Source: Rhizobacter sp.
GTDB taxonomy: Bacteria > Pseudomonadota > Gammaproteobacteria > Burkholderiales > Burkholderiaceae_C
Direction: 5' to 3'
Assembly: GCA_025360945.1 (NCBI GenBank)
Contig: JANYBE010000297.1
Location: 1-6,171 of the forward strand
DNA: 6,171 nucleotides
The position numbers were made by a program, and so were the translations under genes. Positions within the stretch are counted from its first letter, which is position 1. Each line of letters begins with the position of its first letter. The notes under the pieces are model-generated. The model ran no database searches. It was not told where the DNA came from and saw only the letters and a program-made list of their open reading frames with translations. Shown piece by piece: positions 1 to 5,437 of the stretch.

Positions 1-2
1 TA

Positions 3-449
3 TCACTCAACGACAACCTCACGCTGATGGACCTCGACCGCCACGCCCGGCCATGGCTCGACAAGTCGTCGCAGAAGAAGGCACTGCTGCAGGCGATTGC
101 CGACTTCGGCATCCGCACGCACGACATCGGCGCGCCGGCCGGATCGCTGTCCGGGGGCAACCAGCAAAAGCTCGCCATCGCAAAGGTGCTTCAACCCGGG
201 CCGCGCGTCGTCATCCTCGACGAGCCGACCCGCGGTGTCGACGTGGGCGCCAAGCGCGACATCTACTTCCTGATCCAGCGGCTGGCCGCCCAAGGTCGTG
301 GCGTGATCGTCGTGTCGTCGGAGCTGATCGAACTGATCGGCCTGTGCCATCGCGTCGTCGTGATGCGCGCGGGCACGGCGCAGGCCACGCTGCACGCAGA
401 CCACCTGACTGAAGAGGAACTCATCGCTCATGCCACCGGCACACATTAG
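3..449 (+). CDS. Sugar ABC transporter ATP-binding protein, C-terminal part (5' end outside window)
   Basis: This is the last 148 residues of an ATPase of the RbsA/MglA/XylG type, which carries two ABC domains on one chain and powers sugar import at the inner face of the membrane. What is seen is the end of the second ABC domain: the signature LSGGNQQK (bases 147-170), Walker B with the catalytic glutamate in VVILDEP (207-227), the D-loop region TRGVDVGAK, and VSSEL where most ABC proteins have the switch histidine. The signature and the SSEL variant are both typical of the second domain of CUT2 sugar ATPases. The Walker A motif and the whole first domain lie beyond the left edge. The frame is open from the window edge, so the internal ATG at 27 is not the start. 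The stop overlaps the permease start by 20 bases, which points to translational coupling in one operon. Substrate is not readable from this part. Confidence 0.95.
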   Translation, partial: SLNDNLTLMDLDRHARPWLDKSSQKKALLQAIADFGIRTHDIGAPAGSLSGGNQQKLAIAKVLQPGPRVVILDEPTRGVDVGAKRDIYFLIQRLAAQGRGVIVVSSELIELIGLCHRVVVMRAGTAQATLHADHLTEEELIAHATGTH

Positions 450-1443
450 CTCCGCGCACGCGCCGATCGAGGCGCGCCGCGCGCCATCGTGGCAGCAGCG
501 CCTGCACGGCGTCGGACCGATCCTCGGCCTCGTGCTGCTGTGCATCATGGGCACCGCGCTGAACCCGGATTTCGCGACCTGGGACAATGCGATGAACGTG
601 CTCACGCGCACCGCCTTCATCGGCATCATCGCTATCGGCATGTGCTTCGTCATCATCGCCGGCGGCATCGACCTGTCGGTCGGGTCGATGGCCGCGCTGA
701 TCGCGGGCAGCATGATCCTGCTGATGAACACGCTCGCCTCGCACGTGGCGTCGCCGGTGCTGGTGGTGTTGATCGGCATGGCGTTTGCGCTGCTGCTCGG
801 ATCGGCGTTCGGGCTCGCGCATGGCCTGCTCATTACCAAGGGGCGCATCGAGCCGTTCATCGTCACGCTCGGAACGCTGGGCATCTTTCGGGCGTTTCTG
901 ACCTGGTTCTCCAACGGCGGCGCGATCACGCTCGACGGCAAGCTGGCGCAGATCTACGAGCCGGTCTACTACGGCGTCTGGCTGGGCATTCCAGTGCCGA
1001 TCTGGGTCTTCGTCGCGGTGGCGTTTGCCGGCGCGTTCCTGCTCAACGGCACGCGCTACGGCCGCTACGTGCAGGCCATCGGATCGAACGAGCAGGTGGC
1101 GCGCTATGCGGCGGTGGCGGTGGACCGCGTAAAGATCCTCACCTACATGCTGCTCGGCGGCTGCGTGGCGGTGGCGACCATGCTGTACGTGCCCCGCCTC
1201 GGGTCGGCATCGCCCAGCACCGGCCTGCTCTGGGAACTCGAGGCCATCGCCGCGGTGATCGTCGGCGGCACCGCGCTCAAGGGCGGCGAGGGGCGCATCG
1301 CGGGCACCGTCATTGGTGCCGTGCTTCTCTCGGCCATCAGCAACATCCTGAACCTCACCAGCATCATCAGCGTCTACCTGAACGCGGCGGTGCAGGGGGT
1401 GGTGATCATCATCGTGGCCTTCCTGCAAAGAGGACGGCGATGA
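430..1443 (+). CDS. Sugar ABC transporter permease (RbsC-like, CUT2 family)
   Basis: This 337-residue integral membrane protein forms the translocation channel of the importer, probably as a homodimer as in RbsC. Hydrophobic spans run from about residue 28 to 332, beginning with a short cytoplasmic N-terminus. Family landmarks are GGIDLSVGS (residues 78-86), the cytoplasmic loop around GSNEQVARYAAV (218-229) that contacts the ATPase, and IVGGTALKGGEGRI (277-290), followed by the last spans. Length is normal for the family (about 320-350). The ATG at 430 lies inside the end of the ATPase gene, with a purine-rich GAGGA at 414-418. The spacing is a little long, and coupling to upstream translation is likely. 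The binding-protein gene follows after a 71-base gap, giving the ATPase-permease-binding protein order of the E. coli rbs operon. I see no frameshift or missing segment. Confidence 0.95.
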   Translation: MPPAHISSAHAPIEARRAPSWQQRLHGVGPILGLVLLCIMGTALNPDFATWDNAMNVLTRTAFIGIIAIGMCFVIIAGGIDLSVGSMAALIAGSMILLMNTLASHVASPVLVVLIGMAFALLLGSAFGLAHGLLITKGRIEPFIVTLGTLGIFRAFLTWFSNGGAITLDGKLAQIYEPVYYGVWLGIPVPIWVFVAVAFAGAFLLNGTRYGRYVQAIGSNEQVARYAAVAVDRVKILTYMLLGGCVAVATMLYVPRLGSASPSTGLLWELEAIAAVIVGGTALKGGEGRIAGTVIGAVLLSAISNILNLTSIISVYLNAAVQGVVIIIVAFLQRGRR

Positions 1444-1503
1444 CGCGCATCCGCGCGCCGCGCAAGCGAACGCGGACATTGTTCGAGCCCCAGAAAATCA
1501 ACC

Positions 1504-1508
1504 AGGAG
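1504..1508 (+). promoter_or_regulatory. Ribosome binding site deciding the GTG start of the binding-protein gene
   Basis: AGGAG stands 6 bases before the GTG at 1515. The next in-frame start, ATG at 1539, has no comparable site and would remove the positively charged beginning of the signal peptide. The GTG is therefore the better start. Confidence 0.75.
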
Positions 1509-1514
1509 ACATCC

Positions 1515-2468
1515 GTGAATCGAAGACTCTTTTCCCGCATGGCGATCGCGGTCTGCACGCTCGCTGCAGCACAGGCATTCGCCCAGAACAAGGTGGTCAT
1601 GGGTGTGGCGATCCCGGCCGCCACGCACGGCTGGACCGGCGGTGTGGTTTATTGGGCCAACCGCACGAAGGCCGAGCTCGAGAAGCAGTATCCCGGCCTG
1701 CAGGTGATCGTGAAGACGGCGGGTTCGCCCGCCGAACAAGCCAACCAGGTGCAGGACCTGCAGACGGTCAGCAAGATCGACACGCTGGTCATCCTGCCGT
1801 TCGAATCCGCGCCGCTGACGGCGCCGGTCGCGCAGGTCAAGAGCAAAGGCGTGTTCGTGACAGTCGTGGACCGCGGCCTGACCGACGTGAGTGCGCAAAA
1901 CGCCTACGTGGCCGGCGACAACCCGGGCTTCGGCAAGGTGGCCGGCGACTACATGGCCAGCGCGCTGGGCGGCAAGGGCAACGTGGTGGTGCTGCGCGGC
2001 ATTCCGACCGTCATCGACAACCAGCGCGTCGACGCCTTCATGGCCGCGATGAAGGGCCACCCCGACATCAAGGTGCTGGACGCCAAGCACGGCAACTGGA
2101 ACCGCGACGACGCCTTTAAGGTGATGCAGGACTACCTCACGCGCTTCAAGCAGATCGATGCGGTGTGGGCCTCGGACGACGACATGGCCGTCGGCGTGCA
2201 AAAGGCTATCGAGCAGGCCAAGCGCGGCGACGTGAAGCTCGTGCTGGGCGGGGCCGGATCGAAGGACTACATCAAGAAGGTGATGGACGGCGACAAGATC
2301 GTGACGGCCGACGTGACGTATTCGCCGAGCATGATCGCCGACGCGATGAAGCTCACCGCGAAGGCGCGCGTGAGCGGCCAGGCGATGCCGGGCACAACCA
2401 TCATTCCGTCGATTCTGATCACGAAAGAGAACGCGTCGAAGTACTACTTCCCGGACTCTCCGTTCTGA
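1515..2468 (+). CDS. Periplasmic sugar-binding protein of the ABC importer (Peripla_BP_4 type)
   Basis: This 317-residue secreted receptor captures the ligand in the periplasm and delivers it to the permease. The N-terminus is a standard signal peptide: Arg3, Arg4 and Arg8, a hydrophobic core at about 9-19, and an A-F-A cleavage site after residue 23. The mature part has the two-lobed RbsB-like layout. The first lobe starts with VVMGVAIPAATHGW (27-40), GDNPGFGKVAGDYM (134-147) follows, and the second lobe includes WASDDDMAVGVQKAIEQA (218-235). RbsB has GFDG where this protein reads GGAGS (245-249), so an aspartate usual near the ribose site is absent. Together with Trp40 this argues against plain ribose, but the ligand is unknown. 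The gene is third in the operon, 71 bases after the permease, and is followed by a strong hairpin. GTG start, chosen by its ribosome binding site. Confidence 0.93.
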   Translation: MNRRLFSRMAIAVCTLAAAQAFAQNKVVMGVAIPAATHGWTGGVVYWANRTKAELEKQYPGLQVIVKTAGSPAEQANQVQDLQTVSKIDTLVILPFESAPLTAPVAQVKSKGVFVTVVDRGLTDVSAQNAYVAGDNPGFGKVAGDYMASALGGKGNVVVLRGIPTVIDNQRVDAFMAAMKGHPDIKVLDAKHGNWNRDDAFKVMQDYLTRFKQIDAVWASDDDMAVGVQKAIEQAKRGDVKLVLGGAGSKDYIKKVMDGDKIVTADVTYSPSMIADAMKLTAKARVSGQAMPGTTIIPSILITKENASKYYFPDSPF

Positions 2469-2474
2469 GCCATC

Positions 2475-2502
2475 CGGAGGGCGGCCATTCGGCTGCTCTC
2501 CG
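2475..2502 (+). terminator. 12-pair hairpin after the transporter operon
   Basis: Bases 2475-2486 pair with 2491-2502 without a bulge (two G-T wobbles), closing on the four-base loop ATTC. The hairpin starts 6 bases after the binding-protein stop codon. No run of T follows, so it is not a textbook intrinsic terminator. It could end transcription weakly, act with Rho, or protect the 3' end of the message. The structure is seen directly; the role is inferred from position. Confidence 0.5.
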
Positions 2503-2625
2503 ATTCGGCAACCTAGCCGAACCTCGCCGCAGCGCGAAAAGCGTCGAACCGAGGACGGCCGGGTGCGCGGTCTTGGCGATCGGCGCCGCCATCATGGTGG
2601 GTGGAAGGCCTGGGGGAATCGACGG

Positions 2626-2859
2626 CTATCGAGCGCGCGCCATCACCAAGAGGATCGCGTCGACCTTCTTGTTGAGCCTGTCGGTATCGTCGCGAATTGC
2701 ATCGAGGGTGTCCTGCGAGTCGTCCGCTGAGGCCACAGTCGATTGTTCCTCGACTGGCGCAACGATGTCTTCGTGCAGGCGTTGCAACTGCAATCCGATC
2801 CACCCGAGCGCAATCAGCACCATAAGCCGCCAGGACCATTCGGCAATTTGAGTCTTCAT
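2626..2859 (-). CDS. Small single-span membrane protein with acidic, heptad-like tail
   Basis: I do not recognise a family. The 77-residue product has one hydrophobic segment, about residues 9-25 (SWRLMVLIALGWIGLQL), close to the N-terminus. A polar linker rich in Asp, Glu and Ser (about 30-52) comes next. The tail (about 50-72) has a leucine/isoleucine/valine spacing compatible with a short amphipathic helix or coiled coil, and the end is basic. The likely topology is a membrane anchor with a soluble helical tail that could oligomerise, which is inference. The start is supported by GGAGG (complement of 2871-2875) 11 bases before the ATG. The gene is divergent from the plus-strand gene at 2995 and convergent with the transporter operon, so it is probably a separate unit with its promoter in 2876-2990. 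The 118-codon frame on the same strand at 2513-2869 looks like a shadow. Confidence 0.7.
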   Translation of the reverse strand: MKTQIAEWSWRLMVLIALGWIGLQLQRLHEDIVAPVEEQSTVASADDSQDTLDAIRDDTDRLNKKVDAILLVMARAR

Positions 2860-2994
2860 CTCGATTCAATCCTCCGCGAGTTCAATTTCGCCCGATTGTC
2901 GAGCTTGGGCAGCCGCTATGGTCTGTTGAGCGAACGGTAGCCGCCAGTTGATGAACGGTTCCACGCCGCGGCCGTGCGAATCTACAGTGTGCAG

Positions 2995-3486
2995 ATGGAG
3001 CCGCCGAAGACGCCGGAAGAACAAACGCTGCTCGAGCAGGCCATTGCCGACATGCTCGAAGGCAAACCGTCGCCGCCGCGCAAGATCGGTCTGATGTGGA
3101 ATTTCGATTCGGGGCCGTCAGCCGAGGGAGCCGCGAACATGACCCGGGACGAGCTGGCAGCCGCTGCTCCGAACTGGCTCGCGATCGAGTCGTTCTCAGC
3201 CCAGACCAAGCGCGACATGCTCGCCATGTGGACCGAATCAGTCATGGATGCGATCGGGCACGATCACCTCGAGCCCGATGCTTGGGAGGCCTTGTACCTC
3301 AGGTGCACGCTGCACGCGCTCGACGAAGGGCGATACTTCGCCGCCCTCCGGTTTGCCGAGATGGTGTTGAGCGAGCCGGCGGCGCATTGTGCCCCGCAGC
3401 TGCGACCGCGCAGACCGGAGCCCGCAACGCTTGCCGATCTGCGCGATGCGATGGAGCAGATCAGGGCACGGCCGGCGAAGAACTGA
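2995..3486 (+). CDS. Hypothetical soluble protein, 163 residues
   Basis: No family recognised. The protein is probably cytoplasmic, since it has neither a signal peptide nor a membrane span. The N-terminal part has a charged helix (PEEQTLLEQAIADMLEG, residues 7-23) and a proline/basic stretch (25-30). The middle and C-terminal half looks all-helical, with two tryptophan-containing segments (PNWLAIESF, 59-67; AMWTESVMDAIG, 78-89) and an alanine/leucine-rich stretch (DAWEALYLRCTLHALDEG, 95-112). The end is rich in Pro and Arg. Codon use is G/C-rich at third positions, like the transporter genes, which supports real coding. A GTG at 2974 would add 7 residues. I prefer ATG 2995 because the added residues look non-native, but neither start has a clear ribosome binding site. 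The 66-residue gene follows 36 bases downstream on the same strand and may be co-transcribed. Confidence 0.7.
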   Translation: MEPPKTPEEQTLLEQAIADMLEGKPSPPRKIGLMWNFDSGPSAEGAANMTRDELAAAAPNWLAIESFSAQTKRDMLAMWTESVMDAIGHDHLEPDAWEALYLRCTLHALDEGRYFAALRFAEMVLSEPAAHCAPQLRPRRPEPATLADLRDAMEQIRARPAKN

Positions 3487-3510
3487 AGCGATCGAGCTAC
3501 GATGGCCTCG

Positions 3511-3517
3511 AAAGGAG
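3511..3517 (+). promoter_or_regulatory. Ribosome binding site selecting ATG 3523
   Basis: AAAGGAG lies 5 bases before the ATG at 3523. It lies inside the frame that an upstream ATG at 3502 would translate, and that earlier ATG has no such site. The start at 3523 is therefore preferred. Confidence 0.7.
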
Positions 3518-3522
3518 CCGCC

Positions 3523-3723
3523 ATGCCCATCCCCAAAGCCGCTTGGGTTATGCAGTTCGCTACGGAGCTGCACCGGGCGAAGCCCGACGTAGACAGCGAA
3601 ACAGCTATGCGCATCGCAATGGATTCGCACGAGCACTACGCTCACCTGGCTCCCGAGGACGCTGTAGCGGTCTACGCGATCGACATGCCGCCGAATGCGG
3701 ACGATTCAGCGGGCGACGCTTAA
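3523..3723 (+). CDS. Hypothetical small acidic protein, 66 residues
   Basis: No family recognised. The product is small and soluble, with a likely helical core: AAWVMQFATELHRAK (residues 6-20), SETAMRIAMDSHEHYAHL (25-42) and PEDAVAVYAIDM (44-55), then a short acidic tail. The pattern of two or three short helices with His and Glu between them is like many small uncharacterised beta-proteobacterial proteins, but I cannot attach a role. It has an excellent ribosome binding site and coding-type codon use. It lies 36 bases after the 163-residue gene and could form a two-gene unit with it. An ATG at 3502 would add 7 residues but is poorly supported. It ends in TAA at 3721. Confidence 0.7.
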   Translation: MPIPKAAWVMQFATELHRAKPDVDSETAMRIAMDSHEHYAHLAPEDAVAVYAIDMPPNADDSAGDA

Positions 3724-3753
3724 AAGGTTCGCCCTACTGAGACCCCGCAGCGG

Positions 3754-3867
3754 CTACCCGGTGAAGACGGCATACAGCACCGTCGCGATCAGCAGAGTGA
3801 AGCAAAGCACGCCCCACAGATCGGAAATTCGCGGCGTCCGGTTCGACATACGTGTTGGTTGTTCCAT
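3754..3867 (-). CDS. Very small single-span membrane protein, 37 (or 31) residues
   Basis: This short minus-strand frame reads a polar, basic N-terminus (with MSNRTPR) followed by one clean hydrophobic span, DLWGVLCFTLLIATVLYAVF (about residues 16-35), and stops right after Thr-Gly. Such a layout, charged start plus one span plus almost no tail, is typical of real bacterial microproteins and unusual in a random frame. Two starts are possible: ATG at 3867 (37 residues) or ATG at 3849 (31 residues). Neither has a strong ribosome binding site, and this is the main weakness. The gene converges with the plus-strand gene ending at 3723. Immediately upstream of its 5' end is the 21-base tandem repeat at 3899-3940, which could be its control region. 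Function unknown. Confidence 0.45.
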   Translation of the reverse strand: MEQPTRMSNRTPRISDLWGVLCFTLLIATVLYAVFTG

Positions 3868-4247
3868 GCGGCCATGTTGATGCACACATGGCTACCGGCA
3901 CAACCCTACGAATAGGTGTCACAACCCTGCGTTCAGGTGGTTGCAAATTCAGCGTTCGATGTTCTCGGCACAACGGGGCCGTCATCCACGCGGCGCCCTG
4001 GCGATCTCCTTCGGAGCTCCGCGCCGCGATGAACGTCGTCGGGCCAGGCGCGGGGAAGAAAGCCTGATGGGTGGGCTCGCGATGCGCACCGTGCTACTAC
4101 TACTGCTTTGCGCCGCTCATGCGGAGAATGCGTCAGACCCATCATCGCGCACTGCTTTTCAGCTAGTCGCCAATCGATCGATCTTCGGGCTTTAGGCATC
4201 GCCTTCTCCGGGGCGTGTCGGCGTGTATCAAGATGAGCCTTGGGAAT
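3868..4247. other. Gene-poor stretch between the microprotein and the transposase relics
   Basis: Apart from the 21-base repeat pair, nothing here is convincing as a gene. A minus-strand frame of 88 codons (3933-4199) has a purine-rich GGAGAAGG before its ATG, but its codons lack the G/C third-position bias of the neighbours, its second half is arginine-rich like a shadow frame, and no motif is visible. A plus-strand frame ending at 4195 contains a run of leucines from CTACTACTACTG triplets that imitates a signal peptide. The stretch probably consists of worn intergenic or mobile-element flank sequence. Confidence 0.5.
3899..3940. repeat. Two tandem 21-base units, each with an internal palindrome
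   Basis: Units 3899-3919 and 3920-3940 abut exactly and match at 16 of 21 positions (CACAACCCT and AGGTG are identical). Each contains a short dyad: CCTA-N4-TAGG in the first, CCTG-N4-CAGG in the second. The inner A-T pair of one is G-C in the other. A further CAACC (3922-3926) / GGTTG (3939-3943) pair flanks the second dyad. A spacing of 21 bases is two helical turns, as in tandem protein-binding sites. A binding function is inference. Confidence 0.6.
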
Positions 4248-4407
4248 CTACCGCCACGAGTCGGTGTGCACGTCGGCGGGGTCCAGCGAGAAGCTTACGA
4301 GCCGGCCCTTGACATCGGCGTGGACATTTCGGCCACGCGTGAACTCCCACTTCTTTAGACCGCCGTGCGGTTCCAAACCCAAACCGAGGCAGGGGTGCAA
4401 GGTGAGG

Positions 4408-4680
4408 TCCGTCGATCTTGCACTTGCGCCCTTTGCCATAGAGCTCCTGACCTGCAGGGCACATACAGCGGTGCGCCTCGCGTCGAGCCGCTCGTCGCGC
4501 GAGCGCATGCCGTTGTCCGGGATCAGCGCATCGCACCTCATCTCGGCCAGTGCCGCCAGGTTGGCTTCGCTGTGGTACCCGGCATCGGCGGTAATCAAGG
4601 TGTCGGCAGCGAGTACAGAGCGCACACAGACCGCGGGCAGCAGCAGTTCTTGTTCCGAGCGTGCCATGGGCCTGTGCCTC
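4408..4680 (-). pseudogene. IS1182-type transposase relic (middle part, frameshifted)
   Basis: On the minus strand three blocks in two frames line up, in order, with IS1182-family DDE transposases as I remember them. Block 1 is EAQAHGT (4680-4660). Block 2, in the next frame, runs from SEQELLLP (from 4658) through DTLITADAGYHSEANLAALAE to IPDNGMRSRDERL (ending 4485). Block 3, back in the first frame, is HRCMCPAGQELYGKGRKC (from 4473) followed by KIDG (ending 4408). Intact members read HGTGSEQEL, so the first break is explained by loss of two bases near 4660. At the second break roughly 30 or more residues are missing between RDERL and the C-x-CPAGK-x-LY motif. The GYHSE block holds what should be a catalytic aspartate. 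The N-terminal domain, the C-terminal end and terminal repeats are not seen. It cannot encode a working transposase. Confidence 0.85.
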
Positions 4681-4720
4681 CGCGAACGCCGCCCGGTTCT
4701 GGGTCTTTCGGACGGCGAAT

Positions 4721-4843
4721 TCACCCGACAGAAGCCGCGCCCACGGGGCGCACCTCGCAGTCGCGTCCAATGTCCGCAGTGGCGATGTCAATGCTGGCTT
4801 TGTGCACGTCCAGGTCGACATGCAAAGTGATAGATTTCTCCGT
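4721..4843 (-). pseudogene. IS110-family transposase relic (N-terminal 40 codons, ACG in place of ATG)
   Basis: The minus-strand frame from 4843 reads EKSITLHVDLDVHK then ASIDIATADIGRD then CEVRPVGAASVG and stops at TGA 4721-4723. This matches the N-terminus of IS110-family DEDD transposases, where (V)GLDVHK carries the first catalytic aspartate. A good ribosome binding site AAGGAG (complement of 4851-4856) stands 7 bases before codon 1, but that codon is ACG, most simply a mutated ATG. Family members run to 300-400 residues, so nearly all of the protein is missing. A one-base insertion near the stop would let the frame continue as GGEFAVRKTQ, so decay by frameshift followed by deletion is possible. 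The relic abuts the IS1182 relic on the same strand. It is not functional. Confidence 0.85.
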
Positions 4844-4850
4844 GGCTCGA

Positions 4851-4856
4851 CTCCTT
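4851..4856 (-). promoter_or_regulatory. Fossil ribosome binding site of the IS110 relic
   Basis: The complement of 4851-4856 is AAGGAG, 7 bases upstream of the ACG codon that replaces the IS110 start. Its survival marks the original start position and supports the reading that ACG is a mutated ATG. Confidence 0.6.
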
Positions 4857-4914
4857 GCAAATTTGCAACGACCCGACCGACCATCGGTCCGGTGCATTGG
4901 TGGAGCTCGGCACG

Positions 4915-4946
4915 CCCCTGGCGTGCAACGTACGTTGTTGCAGGGG
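4915..4946. repeat. Near-palindrome upstream of the IS110 relic
   Basis: CCCCTG (4915-4920) is complementary to CAGGGG (4941-4946), and the centre holds a perfect 12-base palindrome CAACGTACGTTG (4926-4937). A second small hairpin, GACCGA/TCGGTC with a three-base loop, lies at 4875-4889. Both sit in the non-coding flank 5' of the IS110 relic. They may be remains of the structured left end of that element, or unrelated. Confidence 0.5.
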
Positions 4947-5008
4947 TCGAGCCGCCCGAAGTCACGAAGCCAACTTTTCTAGGCGTTTCAAACAGCAGGA
5001 TCTCACGT

Positions 5009-5437
5009 ATGAAACCGTCCCTTCCATTGCGGGTCGCATCGGTCCTCACGCTCCTCTTTGCCGCGGGTCACACTATGGGCGGTTTGAGCTCCTGGTCTCC
5101 CGCAGGGGAAACAGAGGTGCTCCGTGCGATGGGGTCCTTTCACTTCGACGCTTCGGGAAGCAGCCGAACGTACTTGGACTTCTACCTCGGCTTCGGCTTC
5201 ATCTTGAGCGTCTATATGCTGATGCAGGCGGTCGCCTTTTGGCAAATGGCGTCGTTGGCAAAGACCGATGCAAGTCGCGTTCGCCCGTTAATCGCCACCT
5301 TCCTTCTGGCATCAGTCGCGTCCGCGTTCTTGTCCTGGAGGTACGTTTTCTTGATCCCTGTTATTTCGTTCTTCGTCATCGCGGCTTGTCTTGGGGTTGC
5401 CCTTTTTTCTGCGGGCAAGGGTGCAGACGTCTTGTAA
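5009..5437 (+). CDS. Hypothetical four-span integral membrane protein, 142 residues
   Basis: The product is a small inner-membrane protein. Four hydrophobic spans are visible: about residues 8-24 (ending AAGHTMGG, 18-25), 57-78 (FYLGFGFILSVYML), 93-110 and 112-134. A hydrophilic, probably periplasmic loop (26-56) carries HFDASGSSRTYLDFY. The pattern of a first span ending in GHT-x-GG, a loop with an HF motif, then a YLGFG span, resembles a family of uncharacterised proteobacterial and acidobacterial membrane proteins. I recall it only as a hypothetical family. The ATG at 5009 is chosen because AGGA (4997-5000) lies 8 bases upstream and the signal-anchor begins right after it. The frame is open further left to 4661, but that part overlaps transposase relics and is not coding. 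The stop codon lies inside a 10-base tandem duplication (5431-5450). Confidence 0.8.
   Translation: MKPSLPLRVASVLTLLFAAGHTMGGLSSWSPAGETEVLRAMGSFHFDASGSSRTYLDFYLGFGFILSVYMLMQAVAFWQMASLAKTDASRVRPLIATFLLASVASAFLSWRYVFLIPVISFFVIAACLGVALFSAGKGADVL

Noticed and set aside
421..1479. 352-codon minus-strand frame opposite the permease
   Set aside because: Its Asp/His/Arg-rich composition without motifs is typical of the antisense of a GC-rich gene. The permease on the other strand is certain.
489..1500. Plus-strand open frame running through the permease and joining the binding protein as one 659-codon frame
   Set aside because: The binding-protein frame is merely open upstream. That part is His/Arg-rich shadow sequence overlapping the permease, and the signal peptide with its ribosome binding site marks the true start at 1515.
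1374..2201. 275-codon minus-strand frame opposite the binding protein
   Set aside because: It is a shadow of a well-recognised gene, with a His/Val/Arg-rich repetitive composition and no domain.
2896..2922. Promoter candidate TTGTCG / TATGGT upstream of the 163-residue gene
   Set aside because: Spacing is only 15 bases and both boxes are poor matches; not better than chance in this region.
4082..4195. Plus-strand leucine-rich start resembling a signal peptide
   Set aside because: The leucines come from a CTA triplet run, the frame ends after about 37 codons, and no ribosome binding site fits.
3933..4199. 88-codon minus-strand frame with a purine-rich site before its ATG
   Set aside because: Codons lack the G/C third-position bias of local genes, the second half looks like low-complexity shadow, and no motif or neighbour supports it.
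4228..5049. 273-codon minus-strand frame as one intact gene
   Set aside because: It only collects parts of two transposase relics in a compatible frame. The family-matching blocks fall partly in the other two frames.
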